Source: Lachnoclostridium sp. An181
GTDB taxonomy: Bacteria; Bacillota; Clostridia; Lachnospirales; Lachnospiraceae
Assembly (NCBI RefSeq): GCF_002160325.1
Contig: NZ_NFKJ01000012.1
Coordinates: 36,700 to 100,699, forward strand
Length of the DNA: 64,000 nt
Reading direction: 5' to 3'
Shown here: positions 9,501 through 17,879 of the stretch, one piece after another
How positions within the stretch are numbered: the first letter of the stretch is position 1
How the letters are laid out: each line of letters starts with the position of its first letter
The notes under the pieces: generated by a model
Database searches by the model: none
The model's input: the letters and a program-made list of their open reading frames with translations, nothing else
What the model was told of the DNA's origin: nothing
Translations under genes and position numbers: made by a program

Positions 9501-11771
9501 GTAGGCTGGAGTATGGCTCAGAAGGGAAATATTTTTGCCCGTGTAGGAGATGGAGAAAAAGCTTTGCATCATATGAATCTTCTGTTAACAGAAGGTTTAG
9601 GGGATAATTTGCTTGATGTTTATGTTCATCCAAGCTGGGGAGATATTTTCCAGGTTGAAGCAAATATGGGATATACAGCTGGTGTAGCAGAGATGCTCCT
9701 CCAAAGCCATCAGGGCTTTATTGAACCACTCCCGGCACTTCCAAAAGCATGGGCAGATGGTTCGTACACAGGCCTTGTTGCACGTGGTAATTATAAGACA
9801 GATGCTGTATGGCACGACAGTCATCTTGAAAAATTTGTTGTTCGTTCTACGAATGGAGGAGAATGTATTGTCCGTTATCCTAATATATCAAAAGCAACTC
9901 TTAGCGGAGGTACATTTACTGTAATCGATGTAGATACTGTGAAAATAGACACTGTAAAAGGCGGAGAATATGTATTTGAAAATATCCCTGCAAGAAAGAG
10001 TGTTGAAGAAATTAAAGTTGAGTCAGAGAGCGGTATTACTTTATTAGAAAAAGCAGGGCAGTCAATTGCGCTGACCGCGGACGTACTTCCGGAAGATGCA
10101 GATAATAAAGCGGTAACATGGAAAGTAACAGATGAGAACGGCGGAGCAACGGAGTGCGTAACTATTGATGAGAATGGTGTGCTTACTGCAACGGATAAAC
10201 TTGCGCTGCAAAATGTTAAGGTTACTGCAACAGCGAAAGATGGCTCTGATGTCAGTGGAGAGTGTATGATTTCTATTGCTACGGACCGGGAAACGAAATC
10301 GCAGAACGTAGCCCTTAACAGACCTGTTAAAATGACAGGTGCGGATATTTATAATAATGATACTATGAAACTTACGAATATCAATGATGGAAATCTGGAT
10401 ACCCGTATGGCGGTTGCAAATGGCGGACAGAAAACAAATGATATACAGTTTGATTTTGAATTAGAAAATGAACAGAAAATTGAACGAGTTGAGCTGTATG
10501 AGTATCTGGATCGTGGATGGGGAGCAAATGGACGCATTGACAAAATCGAAGTTCAAATTCAAAAGGATGGCAGCTGGGAGACAATTGCCGCAAAAGATAC
10601 CCCGGATAATGGAGAAGGGGATGGCAAGCGTTGTATAACAGTAGAATTTGCCCCGGTTACAGCTACAAATGTTCGGGTTCAGGTGACAGATAATGAGAAA
10701 GCGGATCCTACTATTTGGGAACTGGAAATTTATGCAAGCAGTGACTCCATGCCATTGATGGATAAGGAAGCATTAATTCAAAGATTGAAAGAGACGGCTC
10801 ATTTGACAGAAAAAGACTTTGTTGGTATCAACAATGGCTGGGAAACCTATCAGAATGCACGTAAAGAGGCTCTGGAAGTTGTGAATGATCCGAGAGCAGT
10901 TCAAAAGGAAATTGATGATGCACTTGATAATTTGAATGTTGCACTTAAAAAAGATGGACTTCGCACAGACGTACTTGCCTACCTTGTAAGCATTGTAAAA
11001 GATCTGGACACAGAAGGTGTGATCGATTCTGTAGTTGAAATGTATCAAGAACGTCTTGCAGCAGCAGAACAGATCCTGAAAGATGTGGAGAACGGCGGCA
11101 TTTTCATTACGCAGAAGCAGATTGATGAAACAACCTGGAATCTTTTGGAGGTTGTTCAATACTTCAGTTTTATACAGGGAAATAAAGCAGAACTTCAAAA
11201 AGTGATCGATATGGCAAAAGAGATTGATCTTGACAAATATCTGGAAATAGGACAAGAAACGTTTACAAAGGCCCTGACAGATGCAGAAACCATAGTGGGT
11301 GACGGTGATGCAATGCAGGACGAAGTGGATACTGCATGGAAAGCACTCTTAAAAGCTATGAGTGAGCTTCGATTAAAACCGGATAAAACAGTGCTTGACA
11401 ATCTTTTGAAAGAAGCGAATGCAAAAGATGCAGGAATGTACACAGAAGAAAGCTATCAGGTTCTTTGCACAGCAATGGCAGAAGCATCCGCTGTGTATGC
11501 AGATGAGCAGGCGGACGAAGAAAGCGTAAACAGTGCAGCGGAATCTTTGGCAGCTGCAATGGAAGGACTGGTTGCAAAAGAAGAGGGACAGAAAACAGAG
11601 ACAGATGCAGTTGTTAAAACAACAAGCACAGCAAATGTTTCTGAGAATAAGGAAACAGTTAAATCTGCCAAAACAGGCGATCCAATGGATATGACATTGT
11701 ATATCGCATTGATGGCAATGGCAGCAGTAGGATTGGGTACGGCAGTAAAAATGAGTAAAAAGAGAAAATAG
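6567..11771 (+). CDS. Wall-anchored GH95 glycosidase (alpha-L-fucosidase type), multidomain
   Basis: Start at 6567 (GAGGAGG 9 nt upstream; signal peptide ~1-31). Domain order: discoidin-like ~40-185; bacterial repeat-type ~190-270; Big_2 ~275-345; GH95 (alpha/alpha)6 barrel ~345-1140; Big_2 ~1145-1240; discoidin ~1245-1392; short helical region; shared module ~1464-1607; FIVAR-like; S-A-K-T-G-D at ~1700 and Lys-rich tail. GH95 hallmarks seen: L-P-I-G-N-G-N-L-G-G-M, P-A-N-L-Q-G-I-W-N, D-Y-H-F-N-V-N-L-Q-M-N-Y-W (Asn722/Asn724) and a likely acid Glu860. Where family members usually read F-Q-I-D-G-N, this protein reads F-Q-V-E-A-N (Glu1031). Known GH95 enzymes remove alpha-1,2-linked fucose or L-galactose from glycans such as mucin caps, so removal of terminal sugars from host glycans is plausible. 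A promoter and attenuator lie upstream. Confidence 0.88.
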   Translation: MRRKRKTLKRMGSMVLAMLMCVGGLPVNTEAEMQDSKNVILNCPVTVTGTEINTRPDMTLDKVNDGKMDTRVSTVGQYDEDIVFEFALDGAKLIDRAEIFERCDRQYGDAPRIDEVTVQVLDGTEWKSVSNAVKTSQNEGNELEHITVTFDPIVANGTVRIITKDREKQNPTIWEMEVYGTDTEGPASHNISYNLEHLSGNGPEKIEIGKDLRFTLTADYGYTLPENIKVTTNGEELKGGYTYDKETGEVVVSKVDGDVTITASGVRGETPANGLIRLNKGETADIATSFQDSQTPITWTSGNEEVAVVDANGKVTAMSEGTTVITAAAGNETEYCTVVVDGYMRTWYDEPAKSWERDCLPIGNGNLGGMIYGNTERERIQVNEITLWSKGNNYQGGNVEGAWKNLKPIQDEMFSRLDNNFSGINVNGILGNESGCGAYQSLGDIYFDFDGEARTENPKNYVRELDLDDGFVRVSYENKGVQFTREYMASYPGNVMAFRLTSSKEDALSFKLDYNQGDGRTAIIDKAEENAIVYQGKVNAGGMAFATKLKVVAPDADVTCNSDATISVSNGEDVLILMSAGTNYDITESKNINNISDFYTADGDYLDNDDPNGNIVMSEVTARVNDAAEKGYAELVKAHMEDYQGIMGRVDLELGDEEKAAMTTDDLLDEYKKERSNYAETVLFQMGRYLLLSSSRDSLPANLQGIWNDSNSPGWNSDYHFNVNLQMNYWPAFVTDMSETAMPLVNYMDSLRNPGNVTAREHFGVEDGWVVNTEANPFGKTAPGSAFSWGFTPGSGAWTCQNLWDYYEFTGDPEVLEKIYPILKEGAEFWLGYMVEDPRTRTEGVEGTGELVTAPGGSSEHGPVGVGTTYDMSLAYMEMQNTAKAAKILGVDEGLQTQIQGALSRMKPFWIGTDGQLKEWREETGYSSMPGTEKLHRHLSHLLGLHPGNLITKEGGEFSEYYDAAVRALELRDDGSSAVGWSMAQKGNIFARVGDGEKALHHMNLLLTEGLGDNLLDVYVHPSWGDIFQVEANMGYTAGVAEMLLQSHQGFIEPLPALPKAWADGSYTGLVARGNYKTDAVWHDSHLEKFVVRSTNGGECIVRYPNISKATLSGGTFTVIDVDTVKIDTVKGGEYVFENIPARKSVEEIKVESESGITLLEKAGQSIALTADVLPEDADNKAVTWKVTDENGGATECVTIDENGVLTATDKLALQNVKVTATAKDGSDVSGECMISIATDRETKSQNVALNRPVKMTGADIYNNDTMKLTNINDGNLDTRMAVANGGQKTNDIQFDFELENEQKIERVELYEYLDRGWGANGRIDKIEVQIQKDGSWETIAAKDTPDNGEGDGKRCITVEFAPVTATNVRVQVTDNEKADPTIWELEIYASSDSMPLMDKEALIQRLKETAHLTEKDFVGINNGWETYQNARKEALEVVNDPRAVQKEIDDALDNLNVALKKDGLRTDVLAYLVSIVKDLDTEGVIDSVVEMYQERLAAAEQILKDVENGGIFITQKQIDETTWNLLEVVQYFSFIQGNKAELQKVIDMAKEIDLDKYLEIGQETFTKALTDAETIVGDGDAMQDEVDTAWKALLKAMSELRLKPDKTVLDNLLKEANAKDAGMYTEESYQVLCTAMAEASAVYADEQADEESVNSAAESLAAAMEGLVAKEEGQKTETDAVVKTTSTANVSENKETVKSAKTGDPMDMTLYIALMAMAAVGLGTAVKMSKKRK
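10959..11387 (+). repeat. Shared C-terminal module, copy 3 (most diverged)
   Basis: Same module in the GH95 protein. It starts L-R-T-D-V-L-A-Y-L-V, has V-V-Q-Y-F-S-F-I-Q-G-N-K in the centre and ends R-L-K-P-D-K-T. It is visibly less similar than the other four copies. Confidence 0.8.
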
Positions 11772-11812
11772 TGAACCAGGATAAGCAGGGTGTCGCAAAA
11801 TCATCAAATCAG

Positions 11813-11844
11813 ATGGCGGAGCGGTGCCCTCGCTCCATTTTTTT
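11813..11844 (+). terminator. Rho-independent terminator after GH95 gene
   Basis: GGAGCG and CGCTCC (extended by flanking AT pairs) with a GTGCCCT loop, followed by seven T. Confidence 0.85.
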
Positions 11845-11996
11845 AAAAGAGAAGTATTATTTTGTGTAAAAGCAGTAAAAAATATGAAAAAATATCCATT
11901 TTATAGTCGGAATATTATTGGACTGAGTAGTCTGGAATTTGGAAAAGGTATATAATAAAATTCGGTTACTAAAATTTTCAAGGAGGGAAAGAGAAA

Positions 11997-14900
11997 ATGA
12001 AAATGAGAAAACGAATGAAAACCTGGGCCGCATTATTGCTGGCAATTATATTAGTTATACCTGCAATGCCTGCAAAAGCCTGGGTGGCGGACAATGGTGA
12101 CGGGACATTTACCAATCCTGTCATGTGGGGAGATTATCCGGACAATGACATTATCCGGGTTGGGGACACGTATTATATGTCTTCCACAAGCATGCATTTA
12201 TTTCCGGCATGCCCGGTCATGAGTTCCAAAGACCTGGTAAACTGGAAATACGAAAGTTACGCATTGTCAGAAGAGGATGCGCTGAGACTGGCGAACAATG
12301 ACGATGGTCTGACATTGAAAAACGGAAGGTCTGTCTATGACATGGGACCATGGGCCACAAGTCTTCGCTACAGCGAAAAACTTCAGAAATTTTATCTCCT
12401 CGTCAATATGCAGGACGGTGTGGATACAGAGTACGCGATCCTTTGTGTAGCAGATCAGGCATCCGGACCGTGGAAGGCATATCGGCTGGACAATCCGCAG
12501 GGCGCGATCAAAGGCCTGTATGATCCTGGCCTGCTCTTTGACAAAGACCCGGTGACTGGTGAGGAAAATGGAGATATCTGGGTTATTCATGGGCAGGGCA
12601 GCCTCTATGCGTCCAGACTCAATGTAGTAGATGAGGAAACAGGGGAACTTGCAATGGATGAGGAAGAGAGAAATATACCGCTGTATGATTATACAGACGG
12701 CGGATACAATGAGGGATCCCATGCCTACAAGTTTGGGGATACATACTATATTATCAGCACCCCGACCTGGAATGGAACATCCACGAAAAAATCTATTGCG
12801 ATCCAGACAAAAGATCTGCTGAATGGACCGTATGAAGTAAAGGATATCATGCGAAGCTACATGAACTTTGGGGATAATGGTATCCATCAGGGAGGAATTG
12901 TGGATGTACCGCAGGAGGACGGCACTTCGCAGTGGTGGTCCGTGATTTTCCAGGATCGCGGAAAACTGGGCCGTGTACCGACATTACAGCCTGTTTACTG
13001 GGAAGAGGATGAAAATGGTCTGAAGTGGCCAATGCTTGGAGTCCAGGGTAAAAATGGGGACCAGGCCGCAGTCACAATGGAAAAACCAAATACAGGAGCC
13101 AAGACTACTCCTGCAAAACCAGCGGATTCCGATGAATTTGACAGTACCACGCTTGGAAATCACTGGCAGTGGAACCATGTCTCTGATCCGGAAAAATGGA
13201 GTCTTACAGAGAGACCAGGATATATGAGACTGCACACAGCAACTGTGACAGACAGTCTTACAACAGCGCAGAATACATTGCGCCAAAGAGTTGTGGGACC
13301 GGAAAGCGCTGCAACGATCAAGGTGGACATTTCCGGCATGCAGGACGGTGATGTGGCAGGACTTTCTGTGATCCAGAGAAATTACAATTACATCGGAGTT
13401 ACAAAAGATGGAGAGAACAAGAGAGTTCTGATCAATGACAATGGTACAGAACAAATTTCTGCCAAGATTCCTTCTGATACAACAGAAATCTGGTTTAAGG
13501 CATCTACGCCAAGATTTGAATACAGAACAGAGTTCTCCTACAGTCTGGATGGGGAGAACTTCACAAGACTTGGCGGACGCTATGAGATGCACTATGGAAA
13601 CTATGTGGGAATGGGATTTGGCGCATTTAACTTTGCAACAAAAGAGCTTGGCGGTTATGTAGATCTTGATTACTTCCATATGGACATGCCGGATGATCAT
13701 GGAAACTATAATGCACTGAATGAAAAGATCGAGGCTGAGAGATATGATCTTCAAAGTTATGACATTTCCCGCGGAGAACCGACAAGAGATTACAATCCGC
13801 TGACAACATGGACAGCAGATTATGCGTACACAGACAACCTGTCAAAATCAGGCGGAGCTTATGACCTGGCTCTGGACAACTTAAGAGACGGCGACTGGGT
13901 GACATACAACCGCGTGGATTTTGAAGATGGAGCTGACTGGATGAATTTCAGGGTATCTGCAGTGGCAGACGCATGTCAGATCGAAGTTCGTTTAAACGAC
14001 GAAAACGGAGAAATTTTGACAACTGTGGACATTCCAAATACAGGAGACAAAGAGACATTTACCAATGTGATCGTTCCGATTGAGAATTCTCCAAAAGGAG
14101 TGCAGAAACTTTGCCTTGTTTACAGAGGAGAGGCACAGTCTGCCAGAATGAACTGGTTTATGGCAGGAAACGGTGAAGAGCCGGTGAAACCGGAAGTACC
14201 TGCAAATCTTCAGGCAAAAGGCATCGGAGATACCAAGATTGAATTTTCCTGGGACAATGTGGACGGTGCAAAAACATACGACTTAAAAATCGGCGATGAG
14301 CTCATCAGCAATGTGACAAGTCCGTTTGTAAAGACAGGGCTGCCGGAGGGCGCACTGTACAAAGTGACAGTCCGTGCAAAAAATGAAGGCGGATACAGCC
14401 AGTGGAGCGATCCGGTGAAAGCATCCGGTCAGGGAAATCCATATAAGATTCCGCAAAACAATATTTCCAGTCCGAAATTCTCAAGCGAAGAAACTGGAGG
14501 AGAAGGACCAAAGAGCGGTTATATTTCCGCAATTCTGGATGGAGATGACAGTACATTCTGGCACAGCGCATGGAGCAGCGGAAACGCACAGCCACCGCAC
14601 TGGTTCATTCTTGATCTTGGAAAATCCTATGAGGTCAACAAACTGACCATGCTCCCAAGACAGGGCAGCGGAGATCTGCCAAATGGGCTGATCCGGAAAT
14701 TTACTCTTTTGTACAGCAACACAGGAACAGAAGATGGAGATTTCACACCTGTATTTGAACAAAAAGAACTCTCATCAGGTGTTGGACTGAAGACAGTTGA
14801 TTTTGAGCCTGTGACTGCACGTTACCTGAAAATCTACATTGATGAAAGCCACAATGATTTTGCATCCCTGGCAGAGATCAATGTGTTCCGAAGCACGCCG

Positions 14901-16538
14901 GATACAACAGGACCGAATGCACCGGCAAATGTGACAACCTCCATTCGGTGGGAAGGGGAAACTCCGGCAGTTGACCTGAAATGGGATGCAGCAATTGACG
15001 AAGAGTCCGGTATCCAAAGTTATTCCATTTTCCGGGACGGACAATTTCTCGATATCACAGATGGCTTGGAATATACAGATACAAATGTGGAAGAGGGAAA
15101 AACATACAGTTATGAAATCGTGGCTACAAATGGCGCCGGTGTTGACGGTGAGGCAGCAGCGGCAGAGGTGACAGTGAACACACCTCCAAAAACCTATCAG
15201 ATTCCACAGGATCAGATGACAGCAACAGCATCCAGTGAGGAGACGATCGATGAGGCTGGAACAGGACATGGATTTGTGACAAATGTGCTGGATGGAAATC
15301 CGGATACATTCTGGTGTACACAGTGGAGTGACAAAAACCCAGACGGCAAGCATCCTGGACCACACTGGCTTTTGATCGATCTTGGAAAAGTCTACACACT
15401 GGATCGTGCAGAATTCCTTCAGAGAAACTTAAATACTCCGCATGGACAGGTGACGAAATACAACTTATCCTACAGCGTGGATGGGGAAGAGTATACGATG
15501 CTTGTAGAAAACGGAACCTGGAATCTGCAGAACCAGTCCAACACCGTGCAGCTTGGAAATATTCAGGCTCGTTATCTGAAACTGGACTGCCTGGAAGGAC
15601 AGGGGACATATGTTCCGGCGGCCATGGCGGAAGTCAATGTCTATGCAGTGGAAGAGCAGCCAGAAGAACCAGTAGAATTATCTACAGAAGTTCTGAAATA
15701 TGCGATCAGCCTTGCAGAAAAGGCAGATACAACGGGAGTCATTGATTCCGTGAAAACAGCTTTTGAGAACGCTTTGGCTGACGCAAGGAGAATGCTCGCA
15801 GACGTAGAGGCAGGAGTGAGTGGAATCACCCAGAGCGATGTGGACACATGCTGGCAGAACCTGATCAAGGCAGTGCAGTATCTGTCCTTCAAACAGGGAG
15901 ACAAGACAGACCTTGAAAAAGTCGTTGCTCTGGCAGCAGATATCGAAGGAAGACTGGATTCCTATCTGGATGATGGAAAACAGGCATTTACAGATGCACT
16001 TGCAGCAGCAAGAGAAACCCTGGAAGATGGAAATGCTATGCAGGATGAAGTGAACCAGGCATGGAGAGGTCTTCTCGAGGCAATGGCAAACTTAAGGGTG
16101 AAACCAGATAAGAGCGCGTTAGAAACCTTGATCAATGAGGCATCTGCACTTTCCAAAGATGTATACGAGGCAGAAAGTTTTGAAGTGATGAGAACAGCCC
16201 TTGCGGGGGCTAGGGAAGTGTTTGCTGATGAAAATGCAGACCAGAAGGCTGTGACAGCAGCAGAAGAAAACTTAAAAGGTGCAGTTGCAAAACTGGTACC
16301 AGTATCTGAAGGAGCAAAAGCGGAAAAGAACAATATTGTAAAAGAGGCAGCAGGCAAACAGGCGAATGGGGCAGGAACAGCTGCGGCATCAGCAAAAGCA
16401 AATGCAAACAATGCAGCAAAATCCGCGAAGACAGGAGATGCAGCAAATCCGGCAGTAATGGCAGCAGCAATGGCAGCGGCAGTTGTATTGCTGGCCGGAA
16501 GAAAGAAAATCCGAGCGTTTCTTGAGACAAAACAGTAA
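11997..16538 (+). CDS. Wall-anchored GH43 glycosidase with CBM6, Fn3 and two discoidin domains
   Basis: ATG at 11997 has AGGAGG 10 nt upstream and a signal peptide of ~28 residues; a lone TATAAT at 11951 may be the -10. Domains: five-bladed GH43 propeller ~35-370; concanavalin-like GH43 C-terminal domain ~376-566; CBM6 ~575-724; Fn3 ~732-808; discoidin ~815-966; Fn3 ~968-1060; discoidin ~1063-1214; shared module ~1226-1372; FIVAR-like; S-A-K-T-G-D at ~1476. Catalytic triad candidates are Asp51 (P-D-N-D-I-I-R-V), Asp176 (L-Y-D-P-G) and Glu239 (N-E-G-S-H). The family hydrolyses alpha-L-arabinofuranosyl, beta-xylosyl or beta-galactosyl linkages; the C2 domain resembles xylosidase/arabinofuranosidase subfamilies, but the substrate cannot be read from sequence alone. 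Confidence 0.88.
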   Translation: MKMRKRMKTWAALLLAIILVIPAMPAKAWVADNGDGTFTNPVMWGDYPDNDIIRVGDTYYMSSTSMHLFPACPVMSSKDLVNWKYESYALSEEDALRLANNDDGLTLKNGRSVYDMGPWATSLRYSEKLQKFYLLVNMQDGVDTEYAILCVADQASGPWKAYRLDNPQGAIKGLYDPGLLFDKDPVTGEENGDIWVIHGQGSLYASRLNVVDEETGELAMDEEERNIPLYDYTDGGYNEGSHAYKFGDTYYIISTPTWNGTSTKKSIAIQTKDLLNGPYEVKDIMRSYMNFGDNGIHQGGIVDVPQEDGTSQWWSVIFQDRGKLGRVPTLQPVYWEEDENGLKWPMLGVQGKNGDQAAVTMEKPNTGAKTTPAKPADSDEFDSTTLGNHWQWNHVSDPEKWSLTERPGYMRLHTATVTDSLTTAQNTLRQRVVGPESAATIKVDISGMQDGDVAGLSVIQRNYNYIGVTKDGENKRVLINDNGTEQISAKIPSDTTEIWFKASTPRFEYRTEFSYSLDGENFTRLGGRYEMHYGNYVGMGFGAFNFATKELGGYVDLDYFHMDMPDDHGNYNALNEKIEAERYDLQSYDISRGEPTRDYNPLTTWTADYAYTDNLSKSGGAYDLALDNLRDGDWVTYNRVDFEDGADWMNFRVSAVADACQIEVRLNDENGEILTTVDIPNTGDKETFTNVIVPIENSPKGVQKLCLVYRGEAQSARMNWFMAGNGEEPVKPEVPANLQAKGIGDTKIEFSWDNVDGAKTYDLKIGDELISNVTSPFVKTGLPEGALYKVTVRAKNEGGYSQWSDPVKASGQGNPYKIPQNNISSPKFSSEETGGEGPKSGYISAILDGDDSTFWHSAWSSGNAQPPHWFILDLGKSYEVNKLTMLPRQGSGDLPNGLIRKFTLLYSNTGTEDGDFTPVFEQKELSSGVGLKTVDFEPVTARYLKIYIDESHNDFASLAEINVFRSTPDTTGPNAPANVTTSIRWEGETPAVDLKWDAAIDEESGIQSYSIFRDGQFLDITDGLEYTDTNVEEGKTYSYEIVATNGAGVDGEAAAAEVTVNTPPKTYQIPQDQMTATASSEETIDEAGTGHGFVTNVLDGNPDTFWCTQWSDKNPDGKHPGPHWLLIDLGKVYTLDRAEFLQRNLNTPHGQVTKYNLSYSVDGEEYTMLVENGTWNLQNQSNTVQLGNIQARYLKLDCLEGQGTYVPAAMAEVNVYAVEEQPEEPVELSTEVLKYAISLAEKADTTGVIDSVKTAFENALADARRMLADVEAGVSGITQSDVDTCWQNLIKAVQYLSFKQGDKTDLEKVVALAADIEGRLDSYLDDGKQAFTDALAAARETLEDGNAMQDEVNQAWRGLLEAMANLRVKPDKSALETLINEASALSKDVYEAESFEVMRTALAGAREVFADENADQKAVTAAEENLKGAVAKLVPVSEGAKAEKNNIVKEAAGKQANGAGTAAASAKANANNAAKSAKTGDAANPAVMAAAMAAAVVLLAGRKKIRAFLETKQ
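15675..16112 (+). repeat. Shared C-terminal module, copy 4
   Basis: Same module in the GH43 protein: L-S-T-E-V-L-K-Y-A-I start, A-V-Q-Y-L-S-F-K-Q-G-D-K centre and R-V-K-P-D-K-S-A-L end. It contains a short insertion (I-E-G-R-L-D-S-Y) relative to copies 1 and 2. Confidence 0.85.
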
Positions 16539-16570
16539 AAGTGATAAGTTGACCTCAGGAACAGTGCGAT

Positions 16571-16714
16571 ATGATTTTGGGGATTGTTTCATTCCTGACA
16601 CAGTTATTTACATCAAGTCCGGGAACGTATGGCATGATGGGAGAACGAAGTGTACAATATTTTCTATACGTAGATGCGAAAGACCTGGAACGGGCAATGA
16701 AACTGCGAAACTAA
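16571..16714 (+). CDS. Small unrecognised ORF or gene remnant, 47 residues
   Basis: An ATG-to-TAA frame between the GH43 gene and the following terminator. It has a hydrophobic start (M-I-L-G-I-V-S-F-L) and a protein-like end (Q-Y-F-L-Y-V-D-A-K-D-L-E-R-A). AGGA lies 10 nt upstream. The composition looks like real coding sequence and it ends just before a terminator, but I recognise no family. It may be a small gene or the surviving end of a larger one. Confidence 0.3.
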   Translation: MILGIVSFLTQLFTSSPGTYGMMGERSVQYFLYVDAKDLERAMKLRN

Positions 16715-16736
16715 AAAAGTTAAGATGTCGGTAAAG

Positions 16737-16787
16737 AAAAACCGCGGCTATTAAGTTCACTTATGTGAAAAATAGCTGCGGTTTTTA
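16737..16787. terminator. Bidirectional terminator between GH43 region and lysO genes
   Basis: AAAAACCGCGGCTATT pairs with AATAGCTGCGGTTTTT with one internal mismatch. The A-run on one side and T-run on the other let it stop transcripts from both converging directions. Confidence 0.85.
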
Positions 16788-16816
16788 TGATTTTAATGAA
16801 TAATTACCTCATATCC

Positions 16817-17416
16817 TTAAAATATGTGGTAACAAAACGAGATCAAAAATGGCACAAGGGCGGACAGGAAAGCTCCGTTGAAAACAGCCAGCACCACGGT
16901 TTCCGGGTTAGTATATTTGATCAGCATGGGCAGCGTAGTGTCTTCACTTGTTGCGGCGGCGGGAGCAATGCAGCTGTAGTAGTTTAAATGCTTTGAAATC
17001 CAGGGGATCGAAAAGAAAGAAAAAATCTCCCTCATCAGATTGCTGAGAAAGGCAGTACTGCCGATCGCAGCTCCGTAAAGATTGGTGATCGATACCCCGG
17101 CAAGGCTGTACCATCCAAGTCCGCTTGCAATGGCCGTGGATTCTCCCAAAGAGAGAGGGAGAAACGCTGCACAGACAAGCCCTCCGGCGATGGAGCCGAC
17201 AATGATCCCGACAGGAATAATAAATATTTTTATGTGGTATTCTTTAATCTTATCAATGATCCCGCGGTGCATCCCAACACTGATTCCCACAAGAAACATC
17301 AAAATGTAGAGAATGAAGTCAGTGTGTGAGACAAGGATGGTGATAAGACCAAGATCCGTTCCCGAAAGTCCGTACAAAACTCCTAGGAAGAGGGAGGCGA
17401 TTGCAAGCAAAACCAT
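16817..17416 (-). CDS. lysO: LysO-family lysine exporter, C-terminal half protein
   Basis: Membrane protein of 199 residues matching the C-terminal part of LysO (DUF340), an exporter of lysine in E. coli. Several hydrophobic segments and the family stretch G-L-G-W-Y-S-L-A-G-V around residue 100 are seen. The start is ATG at 17416, overlapping the TGA of the upstream gene by one base (TGATG), with AGGAGG 7 nt before it. A GTG six bases earlier is too close to the ribosome site. With the upstream 97-residue protein it makes up a LysO that is a single chain in E. coli; a two-gene form is common in Clostridia as far as I know. The terminator at 16737-16787 follows. Confidence 0.85.
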   Translation of the reverse strand: MVLLAIASLFLGVLYGLSGTDLGLITILVSHTDFILYILMFLVGISVGMHRGIIDKIKEYHIKIFIIPVGIIVGSIAGGLVCAAFLPLSLGESTAIASGLGWYSLAGVSITNLYGAAIGSTAFLSNLMREIFSFFSIPWISKHLNYYSCIAPAAATSEDTTLPMLIKYTNPETVVLAVFNGAFLSALVPFLISFCYHIF

Positions 17417-17709
17417 CAGCACACCTCCTTATCTTTTTTCTCCATGAATTTTCTGCTGAGGATAAACACAAGGATCATGGAAAAGAAAGAAGGGATAAAG
17501 CACAGGATAAAAGACTGCAATCCCAGTGATGTCAGCTCTTTGATAAAGTTTTCTCTGCGCCCAAGCATGACACCCATGGAAAAAATAAGAAGGCAGGTAC
17601 AGATGACCTGAGCATATTCATTGAATTTTTTGTATTTTGCCGGAAAAATCCGGTTGCCGATAAGTCCTCCGGCACACATGATCAATAAAATGTCCATAGT
17701 AATACTCAT
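17416..17709 (-). CDS. LysO-family N-terminal half protein
   Basis: A 97-residue membrane protein with about three hydrophobic segments, matching the N-terminal domain of LysO (I-M-C-A-G-G-L-I-G start, then F-S-M-G-V-M-L-G). ATG 17709 has AAAGGA directly against it with no spacer; an in-frame ATG at 17697 sits 12 nt from the same site and may be the real start. It is translationally coupled to the C-terminal half gene. It presumably forms a heteromeric exporter limiting cytoplasmic lysine or toxic analogues. The pair lies on the opposite strand, inside the run of glycosidase genes. Confidence 0.8.
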   Translation of the reverse strand: MSITMDILLIMCAGGLIGNRIFPAKYKKFNEYAQVICTCLLIFSMGVMLGRRENFIKELTSLGLQSFILCFIPSFFSMILVFILSRKFMEKKDKEVC

Positions 17710-17786
17710 TCCTTTGTACTTTTGTAAAATCCTTGTCTAGGATAGCATGGATATATCAGAATTGACAAGGAAAATACACCTATTTG

Positions 17787-17816
17787 TTGTGAAAGTAAGC
17801 GTTCGGATGGTATAAT
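17787..17816 (+). promoter_or_regulatory. Promoter of the GH84 gene
   Basis: TTGTGA (17787-17792) and a perfect TATAAT (17811-17816) with an 18-bp spacer, about 65 bases before the start codon. Confidence 0.55.
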
Positions 17817-17879
17817 GATGCACATAGGGGGACAGAAAGAATATGGCAACAATGATTTCAAGCCCAAAGGAGGTAAGTT

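Noticed and set aside
17416..17422. GTG 17422 as start of the lysO C-terminal gene
   Set aside because: Only one base from the ribosome site; ATG 17416 has ideal spacing and the TGATG coupling.
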